Below, piece by piece: positions 24,894 to 33,314 of a DNA stretch of 59,195 bases. The notes beneath the pieces are model-generated. The model was not told where the DNA came from and did not search any database. It worked only from the letters and a program-made list of their open reading frames with translations. The translations under genes were made by a program, and so were the position numbers. The DNA comes from Deltaproteobacteria bacterium. Its GTDB lineage: Bacteria; Desulfobacterota; Syntrophia; Syntrophales; UBA5619. Numbering within the stretch: position 1 is the first letter of the stretch; every line of letters begins with the position of its first letter. Location of the stretch: positions 1-59,195 of the forward strand of contig JAKAFS010000009.1 of NCBI GenBank assembly GCA_021817825.1, read 5' to 3'.

Positions 24894-26054
24894 TCACACC
24901 GAAAAGAACGTTACATTGCCAGGATTCGGCTGGCCAATTTTCTGGCCCGTGGGAGATAGCTTTCCATCTTTCCCGATTGCCCAAACCAGAACGTCCTTGC
25001 TGGTCAGCGCTGCAATGTGCAAAAAACGTCCGTCCGGACAAATAGCGCATCCTCTCGGACCGGTGCCATCGAGAGTCACCGTCTGGATCTTTTCAATCTC
25101 ACCGGTTTCCTCCTTGATTTCGAAGACCGAAACGGCATTGATGCCGCGGATCAGGTCATAGAGATACTTTCCGGAAGGATGGATCTTGATGTCGGACTGC
25201 ATCAGCAGATGGTCTTCACAATCGTCGGGCAATGCATTAACCGTGCAGATTGGTTCCAGTTTTCCCTCTTCGTCATAGCGGAAGGCGCGGATAACCGCCT
25301 TGTTTTCATGATTCATGTAAAAATAGGGACCCCTGGGGTGGAAAACGCTGTATCGCGGAGAACTGCCGGGAATCGATGGATAACCCTCGTCCCCGCATAT
25401 TTCAAGTTTTGATGTCTCCCGGTTGATGCGGAAGAAAAAAATCTGATCGCTGCCCTTGTCACATACTGCAAATAGATTGCCGGAGGGCGACATCATGACC
25501 GAGTGGGGATGCGGATGGGTCTGGACAGGAAGAGGGCCTTTTCCGGAGTGCTTATAAATATCGCAGGGGTCGCCGATGGAACCGTCATCATTCAGTGGAT
25601 AAAGGATGGTGGTCGCGTCATCAAACTCAAGAACGATCCGGTACTTTCCTGACGCGTCCTTGACCGACTTGGTAATCGGCGTATGGCCCGAATGGTTGGT
25701 GGCAATCAGATACTTGCCCGCACCGTCTACCGCTACCGAACACGGAAGTGTCGCATAACTCGGCTGATGGTTGATTTCGGTCAAATCCCCCGTTTCAGGA
25801 TCAATCGCAAAAGCATAGACCTGCCCGCCGCCGCCTGAAGCATATCCGGGATGCGTTTCGATTTCATTGGTGCAGTAGAGGATATTGCGCTTCGAATCAA
25901 GACAGGTTGCACCGACGCTGATTTCATGAAACACAGATTTAATCGGCTCCAGTTGGCCGGCTTCTGCGTGATATCGACAGATACCAAAGCCGCATCCGGT
26001 CCGCTTTTTACTCCGGTTGCCGATATAGGCAAAAGTATTTTTGTGATCAGACAT
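24894..26054 (-). CDS. Lactonase-family seven-bladed beta-propeller protein
   Basis: Protein of 386 residues of the YbhE-type 6-phosphogluconolactonase/3-carboxymuconate cyclase family, with repeated blades. Recurrent blocks are AVDGAGKYLIATNHSGH, HPHPHSVMMSPSGNLFAVCD, SVFHPRGPYFYMNHENKAVI and ICPDGRFLHIAALTS. No signal peptide, so cytoplasmic. The family contains true lactonases and many members of unknown role; no pentose-phosphate genes are nearby, so the substrate is open. Confidence 0.82.
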   Translation of the reverse strand: MSDHKNTFAYIGNRSKKRTGCGFGICRYHAEAGQLEPIKSVFHEISVGATCLDSKRNILYCTNEIETHPGYASGGGGQVYAFAIDPETGDLTEINHQPSYATLPCSVAVDGAGKYLIATNHSGHTPITKSVKDASGKYRIVLEFDDATTILYPLNDDGSIGDPCDIYKHSGKGPLPVQTHPHPHSVMMSPSGNLFAVCDKGSDQIFFFRINRETSKLEICGDEGYPSIPGSSPRYSVFHPRGPYFYMNHENKAVIRAFRYDEEGKLEPICTVNALPDDCEDHLLMQSDIKIHPSGKYLYDLIRGINAVSVFEIKEETGEIEKIQTVTLDGTGPRGCAICPDGRFLHIAALTSKDVLVWAIGKDGKLSPTGQKIGQPNPGNVTFFSV

Positions 26055-26338
26055 TGCCTTATAACTACCCGCTGATTTGCGTTGCCGCCTCTTTCGCCTA
26101 TTGATACGGTGTTGCGTTCCTGTGCGATGACGTTACCGGGGAGGCGTCTTTTGTGTCAAGGAATTTCCATCACCACCTCTGCTGCAAAGCCAGAGCGGTA
26201 TCACTCCAATACCAGCCCATGCGTTGCCAGCCGGTGGAGATGAAACACCTTCCCCGTGCATCGTCATAGAATGGTTGATGCGGCCGGATGCAAAAGCGAA
26301 AAGGGATAGGCATGCAATACGCTCCTTCCATTTTTTTC
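26055..26338. other. Intergenic region upstream of the ilv promoter
   Basis: With the leader region this forms a gap of more than 300 bases. Between the lactonase start and the ilv promoter I see no gene, RNA or repeat that I can support; a 71-codon frame on the - strand at 26133-26348 runs into the ilv promoter and resembles nothing. Confidence 0.5.
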
Positions 26339-26367
26339 TTGACATCACCGTCCTTTCCTTATATACA
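26339..26367 (+). promoter_or_regulatory. Sigma-70 promoter of the ilvBNC operon
   Basis: TTGACA at 26339-26344 and TATACA at 26362-26367 with a 17-base spacer, close to consensus. The start of transcription is expected near 26374, about 25 bases before the leader peptide. Confidence 0.8.
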
Positions 26368-26399
26368 GGATGCCAAGTTTTTCAATTAAAAGGATTTTT

Positions 26400-26483
26400 A
26401 TGATTCATCAGACCATCACCGACAGCTTGCTTCTCGTACTTAGCGTCGTAGTAGTACGCGCGGGGGACGCGGCTTGTCTTTGA
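26400..26483 (+). CDS. ilv operon leader peptide, Leu/Val-rich (27 residues)
   Basis: Short gene, analogous to the leader peptides of enterobacterial ilv operons. ATG at 26400 follows AAAAGGA with a 5-base spacer. Residues 10-19 are LLLVLSVVVV, coded by TTG CTT CTC GTA CTT AGC GTC GTA GTA GTA, so translation would slow when charged leucyl- or valyl-tRNA is scarce. The peptide ends at TGA 26481-26483, just before the attenuator hairpin, and has no other recognisable feature. Its function lies in its translation, not its product. Confidence 0.9.
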   Translation: MIHQTITDSLLLVLSVVVVRAGDAACL

Positions 26484-26540
26484 TGGATTGAACAGATAAA
26501 GACAAGAGCCGCGGCCCCCGAAAGCCGCGGCTCTTTTGTT
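26461..26540 (+). promoter_or_regulatory. Transcription attenuator of the ilv operon
   Basis: Terminator form: AAGAGCCGCGGC at 26504-26515 pairs perfectly with GCCGCGGCTCTT at 26524-26535, followed by TTGTTTG after two stem T. Antiterminator form: 26461-26474 pairs with 26507-26520 (13 of 14), continued by TGTCTTT at 26475-26481 with AAAGACA at 26498-26504, across a two-base bulge. The two forms share 26504-26515 and exclude each other. A ribosome stalled at the Leu/Val codons (26427-26456) leaves the antiterminator free; one that reaches the stop codon at 26481 covers its left arm and lets the terminator form. Confidence 0.88.
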
Positions 26541-26546
26541 TGTAGA

Positions 26547-26581
26547 AAAAGGCCGCAGCTCGGAAGAGCCGACGGCCTTTT
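26547..26581 (+). terminator. Second hairpin directly before the ilvB ribosome binding site
   Basis: AAAAGGCCG at 26547-26555 pairs with CGGCCTTTT at 26573-26581; inside it GCTC at 26558-26561 pairs with GAGC at 26566-26569 around a GGAA tetraloop. It is followed by GTTTTTG and then the AAAGGAG of ilvB. It could be a back-up terminator or influence ilvB translation. Confidence 0.6.
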
Positions 26582-26601
26582 GTTTTTGAAAGGAGCAGGA
26601 C

Positions 26602-28260
26602 ATGGAACTCATCGGTGCGGACATCGTTTTGAAAACCCTGATCGAGGAAGGGGTGGAAGCCATCTTCGGCTATCCCGGCGCCAATACGCTACCCCTCCAC
26701 GATCGCCTGGCGGGAAGCCCGATCCGTCACTACCTCATGCGTCACGAACAGGCCGCAGCCCATGCCGCCGACGGCTACGCCCGGGCCACGGGCAAGGTGG
26801 GGGTCTGTCTTTCCACCTCGGGCCCCGGGGCGACGAACCTGGTCACCGGGATCGCCACGGCCTACATGGATTCGACCCCCATGGTCGCGATCACCGCCCA
26901 GGTCGATTCCGATCTCTGGGGCAGAGACGCCTTTCAGGAGACGGACATCATCGGGATCACGATGCCCATCACCAAGCACAGCTTCATGGTCCGCGACCCG
27001 GGACAGATCGCCTCGGCGCTCCGCCAGGCCTTTCAACTGGCCAGCACCGGACGCACCGGACCGGTCCTCGTGGACATCCCCAAAGACGTTCTGACCGCCC
27101 CCTGTAGCGAACAGCCGAAAAAGACCCAAACCGCCGCTCCCCAGAAGATCGCAAACCGGGAGCAGCTCGAAAAGATCGCCCAGGCCCTGAACCGGAGCGA
27201 ACGCCCCGTTCTGCTCATCGGCGGCGGCGTGAAGTTGGGAGATGCCTGCGAAAAGCTGACCGAGCTGGTCACGACGGGCAAGCTCCCCTTCGTGACGACC
27301 ATGATGGGGATCGGCTCCGTCGCTTCCCCGAACGGCTACAATCTCGGCTTCATCGGCACCCACGGAAACGAACTGGCCAACCACATGATCCACCATGCCG
27401 ATTTCATCCTCGCCCTGGGCGCCCGCTTCACCGAACGGAGCACCTCCATCGTTGCGGAATTCGCGCCGCTGGCCACGGTCGCCCAGATCGACATCGATCC
27501 CACGTCCATCGGCAAGAACCTCCACGTGGATCTGCCCTACGTGGGCGATCTTAGCGACGCGATTGCCGAATTGATCCCCCTGATCGACGCGCGGGAGAGG
27601 AACGAATGGATGGAACGGATCCGGACGGAAAGGCAGGCCAAAGAGGACAAGCTGATCGACGGCGGCTGCGGCCAGGCGGGCCATCTGATCCGGAGCGTCC
27701 AGAACGCCCTGCCGAAGGAGGCCATCGCCGTGGCCGATGTGGGGCTCAACCAGATCTGGACCGTTCGCACCTGGAAGCCGAAATCGCCCCGGAGCCTCCT
27801 TGCCAGCGGCGGGATGGGCACCATGGGCTTCTCCGTTCCGGCGGCGATCGGCGCCAAGGTGGGCGCCCCCGACCGGGCGGCGGTCGTCTTTTGCGGCGAC
27901 GGCGGTTTTTACATGAACATCCAGGAGTTGGCCACGATCAGCACCTACCGGCTGCCGATCAAGATCGTGGTCATCAACAACGGCCACCTGGGAATGATCC
28001 GGCAGATGCAGGATCTCTTCTACGATGCCCGGTTTGCCGAGAGCAACCTGGGGGACAAGGTCGATCTGGTCATGGTGGCCAAAGGGTTCGGCATCCCCGG
28101 GGAGCGGGTCGCCGTCGATCAGGACCCGGCCGAGGCGATCGCCCGGATGACGGCGGCTGAAGGCCCCTACCTGATCGAGGCGATGGTCGATCCGGACAGC
28201 TACGTCTATCCGATCATCCCCCCCGGCTGCTCCAATGTGGAGATGATCTGCGGAAAGTAG
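26602..28260 (+). CDS. ilvB: Acetolactate synthase, large (catalytic) subunit
   Basis: Thiamine-diphosphate enzyme of 552 residues joining two pyruvates, or pyruvate and 2-oxobutyrate, in the first common step of Val/Leu/Ile synthesis. N-terminal pyrimidine-binding domain has the catalytic Glu in RHEQAAAHAADGYARA; the middle domain follows; the C-terminal domain has the diphosphate/Mg motif from CGDGGFYMN to VVINN. Length and order are normal. The ATG follows AAAGGAG. The regulatory subunit gene comes about 500 bases later, an unusually long gap filled by palindromic repeats. Confidence 0.96.
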   Translation: MELIGADIVLKTLIEEGVEAIFGYPGANTLPLHDRLAGSPIRHYLMRHEQAAAHAADGYARATGKVGVCLSTSGPGATNLVTGIATAYMDSTPMVAITAQVDSDLWGRDAFQETDIIGITMPITKHSFMVRDPGQIASALRQAFQLASTGRTGPVLVDIPKDVLTAPCSEQPKKTQTAAPQKIANREQLEKIAQALNRSERPVLLIGGGVKLGDACEKLTELVTTGKLPFVTTMMGIGSVASPNGYNLGFIGTHGNELANHMIHHADFILALGARFTERSTSIVAEFAPLATVAQIDIDPTSIGKNLHVDLPYVGDLSDAIAELIPLIDARERNEWMERIRTERQAKEDKLIDGGCGQAGHLIRSVQNALPKEAIAVADVGLNQIWTVRTWKPKSPRSLLASGGMGTMGFSVPAAIGAKVGAPDRAAVVFCGDGGFYMNIQELATISTYRLPIKIVVINNGHLGMIRQMQDLFYDARFAESNLGDKVDLVMVAKGFGIPGERVAVDQDPAEAIARMTAAEGPYLIEAMVDPDSYVYPIIPPGCSNVEMICGK

Positions 28261-28269
28261 TGGTGAAAG

Positions 28270-28397
28270 GCGCAAAGGCATCTTCACTGGGACGCTGGAC
28301 ATTTATCGACCCTGATCATCCTCGCTCCGCTGCGGTGTCAGGGTGCCCGATAAATCTCCAATGCGTCTGACGTGAAGACGCCTTCACGCCTTTGCGC
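28270..28397. repeat. Palindromic intergenic repeat element, copy A
   Basis: A 128-base nested, imperfect palindrome. From outside in: GCGCAAAGGC 28270-28279 with GCCTTTGCGC 28388-28397; TCTTCAC 28281-28287 with GTGAAGA 28372-28378; GACGC 28291-28295 with GCGTC 28363-28367; TTTATCG 28302-28308 with CGATAAA 28348-28354; ACCCTGA 28309-28315 with TCAGGGT 28338-28344. The segment 28352-28367 is identical, inverted, to GACGCATTGGAGATTT at 41379-41394. It lies in the ilvB-ilvN gap. Confidence 0.75.
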
Positions 28398-28430
28398 GGT
28401 AAGGGTAAAGGGAAGGAAGAGCAAGGGGGA

Positions 28431-28453
28431 TGGAAAATCTCTAATACGTCCCT
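28431..28453. repeat. Single repeat unit related to the palindromic elements
   Basis: The reverse complement reads GGGACGTATTAGAGATTTTC, a close match (2 changes) to GGGACGCATTGGAGATTTTC at 41377-41396 and to the inner arm of copy A. It shows that parts of the element occur alone. Confidence 0.55.
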
Positions 28454-28542
28454 CATGAAAACGCAACGACGCTTTTGGGGTGGAGAGGGGAAACAAACAG
28501 GAAACGCTGAGGCAGGGAATGGGGCCTGGCGTTTTCAGGCGG

Positions 28543-28659
28543 GGAGATTGGGAGATTTTTTCGGGGCCCCTGCCCCCGCAGTGGAGCGACCGCCGGGAAA
28601 ATGTTTGAGCGCGAAGCGCGAGTTTTTTCCCGGGAGCGGGCATAGGGGACGCAATCTCC
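28543..28659. repeat. Palindromic intergenic repeat element, copy B
   Basis: Outer arms GGAGATTG 28543-28550 and CAATCTCC 28652-28659; inner arms CCGGGAAAA 28593-28601 and TTTTCCCGG 28625-28633. The centre, GAGCGCGAAGCGCGAG at 28607-28622, is identical in inverted orientation to 41224-41239. Flanks resemble copy C (TTTTTTCGGG and a CCTGCCCCCGC block). It lies about 100 bases upstream of ilvN. Confidence 0.75.
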
Positions 28660-28763
28660 GTGAAGAGAGGATCATCGAGGGAGAAAAAGTTCGAGAACCC
28701 CGGTGAAGGGCTTTAGTCCGATCCGAAAAAGTGATAAGGAATAAAAGGAAAGGAATAGAAACG

Positions 28764-29258
28764 ATGGCCATTGAAGAACATACCATTTCACTGCTCGTGA
28801 ACAACCAACCGGGAGTGCTCTCCCGGATCGCCGGCGTCTTCAGCAGCCGGGGGTACAACATCCGGAGCCTCTGCGTCGCCGAGACGACGAACCCGGAGAT
28901 CTCCCGGATCACGCTCACGAGCCGCGCGGAGAGCGATTTCACGGAGAAGATCAAAAAGCAGCTCGACAAGCTGATCGACATCATCTCCATCACCGATTTC
29001 ACCGGCGCCCCCGCCGTTCAGCGGGAGTTGATGCTCATCAGCCTGACCCTCACCCCGGAAAACCGCAAGGAGGTCCTCCGGGCGATCGATCTGTTCGGCT
29101 GCCGCATCGTCGCCATGTCGGAAGATTTCCTCACGATGGAAATCACGGCCAACAAGGACAAGACCGCCGCGATCCTCCGCTATTTCGAGCCCTTCGGCAT
29201 CGAGGAGATGAATCGGACCGGGGCGATCGCCGTTTTCCGGCAGAAGCGGGAGGGCTAA
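28764..29258 (+). CDS. ilvN: Acetolactate synthase, small (regulatory) subunit
   Basis: Protein of 164 residues with an N-terminal ACT domain (about 1-75; HTISLLVNNQPGVLSRIAG, then GYNIRSLCVAET) and the usual C-terminal domain with FGCRIVAMSEDFLTMEITAN. It binds valine and activates the catalytic subunit. The ATG at 28764 follows AAGGAA; an in-frame ATG at 28731 is less likely. The length is normal for the short IlvH/IlvN type. Confidence 0.95.
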   Translation: MAIEEHTISLLVNNQPGVLSRIAGVFSSRGYNIRSLCVAETTNPEISRITLTSRAESDFTEKIKKQLDKLIDIISITDFTGAPAVQRELMLISLTLTPENRKEVLRAIDLFGCRIVAMSEDFLTMEITANKDKTAAILRYFEPFGIEEMNRTGAIAVFRQKREG

Positions 29259-29379
29259 GGCCGGAAACCAGGAAGAACGGAGCCCCCTGTCGGGACCGAT
29301 ACCGGCCCGCAGAGGAAGCAGAATCAAGATTTCGAATTTAACGGAATCACATCACCAACCAATAGAAAAGGAGAATATT

Positions 29380-30435
29380 ATGGCAAAGATCAATTTTGGC
29401 GGCGTCTGGGAAGATGTCGTGACCTCGGAAGAATTTCCTCTGAGCAAGGCTCAGGAAGTCCTCAAGAACGAGACGGTGGCCGTCCTGGGCTACGGCGTCC
29501 AGGGGCCGGGACAGGCGCTGAATATGAAGGATAACGGGATCAAGGTGATCGTCGGGCAGCGGGAAGGCGGCGCCTCCTGGGAAAAGGCCATCAAGGACGG
29601 ATTCGTCCCCGGCAAGACCCTTTTCCCCATCGAAGAGGCGGCAAAAAAGGGAACGATCCTCCTGTACCTCCTCTCCGATGCGGGGCAGACGCAGATGTGG
29701 CCGACGCTCAAACCCTATCTGACGAAAGGGAAGACCCTCTATTTCTCGCACGGCTTTTCCATCACCTACCGGGAGCAGACCGGCGTGGTTCCGCCTGCGG
29801 ACGTCGATGTCATCCTCGTGGCCCCGAAGGGATCGGGTCTTTCTCTGCGAAACAACTTCCTCGACGGCAGCGGCCTGAACTCGAGCTTTGCCGTCTTTCA
29901 GGACGCTACGGGGAAGGCAAAGGACAAGACCCTGGCCCTGGGCGTCGGCATCGGCTCGGGCTACCTCTTCCCGACCACCTTCGAAAAGGAAGTGTACAGC
30001 GACCTCACCGGTGAGCGGGGCGTCCTGATGGGCTGCCTGGCCGGCGTCATGGAGGCGCAGTACAACGTGCTGAGGAAAAACGGCCACAGCCCCAGCGAGG
30101 CCTTCAACGAAACGGTCGAGGAACTGACCCAGAGCCTCATCCGCCTCGTCGCCGAAAAGGGGATGGACTGGATGTACGCCAACTGTAGCACCACCGCCCA
30201 ACGCGGGGCCCTGGACTGGAAGGGTCCCTTCCGCGAAGCCGTCGCCCCGGTCTTTGAAAAACTCTACGAGAGCGTTCGCTCCGGCGAGGAGACGCGGGTC
30301 GTGCTGTCGGTGAACAACGCCCCCGACTATCGGGAAAAACTCGACGCCGAACTGGAGGCCATGAACCGGATGGAGCTCTGGCAGGCCGGCGCCGCCGTCC
30401 GCGCCCTGCGGCCGGAAAACCGCAAAAAGAAGTAA
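29380..30435 (+). CDS. ilvC: Ketol-acid reductoisomerase
   Basis: NADPH-dependent enzyme of 351 residues that isomerises and reduces acetolactate and acetohydroxybutyrate, the second step of Val/Ile synthesis. Rossmann start VAVLGYGVQGPGQALNMKD, then FSHGFSI and VAPKGSG in place of the commoner FAHGFNI and VAPKGPG, and a knotted helical domain with GVMEAQYNVLRKNGHSPSEA. The sequence departs from the standard proteobacterial type and may belong to a separate branch, but the catalytic layout is intact. The ATG follows AAGGAG. No ilvD, ilvE or leu genes follow; the operon stops here. Confidence 0.93.
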   Translation: MAKINFGGVWEDVVTSEEFPLSKAQEVLKNETVAVLGYGVQGPGQALNMKDNGIKVIVGQREGGASWEKAIKDGFVPGKTLFPIEEAAKKGTILLYLLSDAGQTQMWPTLKPYLTKGKTLYFSHGFSITYREQTGVVPPADVDVILVAPKGSGLSLRNNFLDGSGLNSSFAVFQDATGKAKDKTLALGVGIGSGYLFPTTFEKEVYSDLTGERGVLMGCLAGVMEAQYNVLRKNGHSPSEAFNETVEELTQSLIRLVAEKGMDWMYANCSTTAQRGALDWKGPFREAVAPVFEKLYESVRSGEETRVVLSVNNAPDYREKLDAELEAMNRMELWQAGAAVRALRPENRKKK

Positions 30436-30463
30436 GCCTGCTCCACCATTTTTAATGACCGTT

Positions 30464-30512
30464 TCTCATTCCCGGCGCTTTTCCCCTTTCAGGAAGGGCG
30501 CCGGGGGTGAGA
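30464..30512. repeat. Strong hairpin in the convergent ilvC-glgP gap
   Basis: TCTCA 30464-30468 with TGAGA 30508-30512 and CCCGGCGC 30471-30478 with GCGCCGGG 30498-30505 form a long stem; the loop also holds CCCTTTC/AGGAAGGG-like complementarity. Neither strand has a T-run, so it is a 3'-end stabiliser or a bidirectional transcription barrier rather than a clear terminator. Confidence 0.6.
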
Positions 30513-30574
30513 CTCCTCTCGCTTCATTCCGCCTAGGGAAGCAGGAACCCACCGAAAAGGAATGCGGCCCTTCT

Positions 30575-30593
30575 GCCGGAACTCCGGCCTTTT
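30575..30593 (+). terminator. Probable terminator of the ilv operon
   Basis: GCCGG 30575-30579 pairs with CCGGC 30584-30588 around AACT and is followed by C and TTTT. Short stem, but correctly placed 140 bases after ilvC and ahead of the opposing glgP end. Confidence 0.5.
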
Positions 30594-30606
30594 GAGGGTC
30601 CTCGGG

Positions 30607-33111
30607 CTATTTTCTTTCCCGGCGCAGGGTCTGGACCTTCCAGATCTTGTCGGCATATTCGCGGATCGAGCGGTCGGAAGAGAAAAAGCCCATCCGGGCC
30701 ACGTTGAGAATCGACATGGCCGTCCAGCGATCCTCATCTGCATACGCCTCGTTTACGGCTTCCTGGGCGGTCAGGTAGGACCGGTAATCGGCCAGGACCA
30801 GGTACTCGTCGCGGTTAAGGAGTGAATCGACGAGGGGCTTGAAGAGTCCGGGATCGCCGGGGGAGAAAAAACCGGAACCGATCAGGTCGACGGCCCCTTT
30901 GAGTTCCCGGTCATCTTCGTAGTAGGTTCTCGGATCGTAGCCGCGTTCCTTTTGGGAAAAAACCTCCCGGGCCGTAAGGCCGAAGTGAAAGAAGTTCTCC
31001 GCCCCCACCTGTTCCCGGATCTCCACGTTGGCGCCGTCCAGGGTCCCGATCGTGAGCGCGCCGTTCAGGGAAAATTTCATGTTCCCCGTCCCCGAGGCCT
31101 CCTTGCCGGCCAGGGAGATCTGCTCCGAGAGGTCGGCGGCCGGGTAGATCCGTTGGCCGTTCTGGACGTTGAAATCGGGGAAGAAGGCCACCTTCAGCCG
31201 GTCGGCAACGGCCGGGTCGCGGTTCACCACCTCGGCGACGGCGTGGATGAGCTTGATGATCAGCTTGGCCATCCGGTAGCCCGGGGCGGCCTTGCCGCCG
31301 AAAATCACCGTCCGGGGCGGCACGTCGAGAGCCGGGTTTTCCCGGAGCCGCTGGTAGAGCGTGACGACGTGGAGGAGATTCAGATGCTGGCGCTTGTACT
31401 CGTGGATCCTTTTCACCTGGATGTCGAAGAGGCTGTCGGGAAGCACGGCCACGCCGGTCCGCTCCTCGACGAGGCGGGCAAGCCGTTCCTTGTTGGCCCG
31501 TTTCACCGCCCGCCAGCGTTCCCGAAAGCCGGCGTCGGCGGCCAGGGGCGAGAGCTTCCCGATTTGCGACTCGAGATAGCAGACCCATTCATCGCCGATC
31601 GCGCCGGTGATGAGCGCCGCAAGGTCGGGATTGGCGAGCGCCACCCAGCGACGGGGGGTCACCCCGTTGGTGATGTTGTGGAATTTTTCCGGCGTGACCG
31701 CATGGAAATCCCGCAGCACCGTCTCTTTCAATAGTTCCGTATGGAGGGCGGCCACGCCGTTGACGGCATGGCTCCCCAGGGTCGCCAAGTGGGCCATCCG
31801 CACCGCCTTGGCGCCCGTTTCGTCGATGAGCGACAGCCTCCGGAGCCGCTCGTTATCGACGACCCCTTGGCTCCTCAGCCCGTCGAGGAACCGCCGGTTG
31901 ATCTCGAAGATGATCTCCAGGTGGCGCGGCAGGAGCTCCCGGAAAAGCGGCAGGGGCCAGGTTTCGAGCGCCTCGGCAAGGAGGGTGTGGTTGGTGTAGG
32001 AAAAGAGCTGACCGGCGATGGACCAGGCCTCGTCCCAGTCGACGCGGCGCTCGTCCACCAAAAGCCGCATCAGTTCGGGGACGGCGATGGCGGGGTGGGT
32101 GTCGTTGAGCTGGGCGGCAAATCCCTCCGGGAGCGTGGCCAGGGGGTTTCCCTGGAGTTCGTGGATCCGGATCATGTCCCGGAGCGAACAGGAGACGAAG
32201 AAATATTGCTGCGCCAGGCGGAGCTTTTTTCCGATGGCCGGATCGTCGTTGGGGTAGAGGACCTTGGTGATCGTTTCGGAGGCGATCTTTTCCTGGACGG
32301 CGCCGTAATAGTCGCCCTCGTTGAAGGCCTGGAAATCGAAGGACTCCACCGCCTCCGACTTCCAGAGACGGAGCAGATCGACGACGGGACCTTCGTATCC
32401 CGGAATGGGCGTGTCGTAGGCCACCCCTTTGACGGCCTGCCCGGGAAGCCAGCGAACCCGCTGCATTCCCGCTTCGTCTGCGTACACTTCCGTTCGGCCC
32501 CCGAAGTGAACGTAATAGGCGATCTCGGGACGGTAGATCTCCCAGGGGTTCCCCATGGCCAGCCACTTGTCGGTGATCTCCTTTTGCCAGCCGTCGCGAA
32601 TCTCCTGGTCGAAGATGCCGAATTCATAGCGGATGCCGTAGCCGATCGCGGGAATCCGGAGCGTGGCCAGAGAATCGAGGAAGCAGGCCGCGAGCCGACC
32701 CAAGCCGCCGTTCCCAAGACCCGGCTCCTGCTCATGGTCGAGGAGGGTCGCAAGGTTTAAGCCCAGCCGGGCGACCGCTTCCTCCACCTGCCCGGTGATT
32801 CCGAGGTTGAGCAGGGCGTTTCCCAGGTGGGGACCGGGCAGGAATTCGGCGGAGAAGTAGGCGACGATCTTCGGCTGCCGGCTGCGGGTCGTGACCGTCC
32901 CGATCCAGTGTTTGAGGAGACGATCGCGCACCGTGTGGGCCAGGGCCGTATACCAGTCGTTGGTCGTCGCATGGGCCGGCGTCCGGCCCTTCACGTATTG
33001 CAGATTCTCGACGATCGCCCGGGCGATCGTGACGGGGATCGAACTGGTGCGGATATCCTCGCAGACCCATTCCTCGGACTTCGGCGCCACGGCGGGTGGT
33101 TTCTCCTTCAT
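30607..33111 (-). CDS. glgP: Glycogen/alpha-glucan phosphorylase
   Basis: Pyridoxal-phosphate enzyme of 834 residues that releases glucose 1-phosphate from glycogen or maltodextrins. N-terminal block GNGGLGRLAACFLDSLATL, LNDTHPAIAVPELMRLL, VKRIHEYKRQHLNLLHV, and the cofactor lysine in ASGTGNMKFSLNGALTIGT. The length is typical. The ATG at 33111 has AAGGAGG upstream at a long spacing of about 15 bases; a TTG at 33147 is the alternative. It stands alone between ilvC (convergent) and a transporter gene on the same strand, without other glycogen genes. Confidence 0.95.
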   Translation of the reverse strand: MKEKPPAVAPKSEEWVCEDIRTSSIPVTIARAIVENLQYVKGRTPAHATTNDWYTALAHTVRDRLLKHWIGTVTTRSRQPKIVAYFSAEFLPGPHLGNALLNLGITGQVEEAVARLGLNLATLLDHEQEPGLGNGGLGRLAACFLDSLATLRIPAIGYGIRYEFGIFDQEIRDGWQKEITDKWLAMGNPWEIYRPEIAYYVHFGGRTEVYADEAGMQRVRWLPGQAVKGVAYDTPIPGYEGPVVDLLRLWKSEAVESFDFQAFNEGDYYGAVQEKIASETITKVLYPNDDPAIGKKLRLAQQYFFVSCSLRDMIRIHELQGNPLATLPEGFAAQLNDTHPAIAVPELMRLLVDERRVDWDEAWSIAGQLFSYTNHTLLAEALETWPLPLFRELLPRHLEIIFEINRRFLDGLRSQGVVDNERLRRLSLIDETGAKAVRMAHLATLGSHAVNGVAALHTELLKETVLRDFHAVTPEKFHNITNGVTPRRWVALANPDLAALITGAIGDEWVCYLESQIGKLSPLAADAGFRERWRAVKRANKERLARLVEERTGVAVLPDSLFDIQVKRIHEYKRQHLNLLHVVTLYQRLRENPALDVPPRTVIFGGKAAPGYRMAKLIIKLIHAVAEVVNRDPAVADRLKVAFFPDFNVQNGQRIYPAADLSEQISLAGKEASGTGNMKFSLNGALTIGTLDGANVEIREQVGAENFFHFGLTAREVFSQKERGYDPRTYYEDDRELKGAVDLIGSGFFSPGDPGLFKPLVDSLLNRDEYLVLADYRSYLTAQEAVNEAYADEDRWTAMSILNVARMGFFSSDRSIREYADKIWKVQTLRRERK

Positions 33112-33314
33112 CGGACCGTCCTGTCCCCTCCTTTTCTTTCCCGGCAAATCCGGAAAAGGCCGGATGTTCGCTCAAGATGCCGGGGGTGCGTTTTTGCTGC
33201 CGTGGGAATTCTAACAGATTTCCTTTTCATTGGCCACAGGCTTGCGTTGCCGATGACCCTGCCCCACCCCGGGGCCCGGCCTATCGCCGGAGGCCTTCGC
33301 AGTCACTCGACCGC

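Noticed and set aside
26133-26348. A 71-codon - strand frame upstream of ilv
   Set aside because: No family resemblance and it overlaps the ilv promoter; likely chance.
26400-26600. T-box riboswitch ahead of ilvB
   Set aside because: No T-box sequence or specifier-loop layout; the leader peptide and mutually exclusive hairpins explain the region fully.
26689-28302. A 537-codon - strand frame opposite ilvB
   Set aside because: Antisense shadow; composition artefact.
28261-28763. Short open frames across the ilvB-ilvN gap and the 41.1-41.5 kb gap that give similar peptides
   Set aside because: The similarity comes from the shared palindromic repeat DNA, not from conserved proteins.
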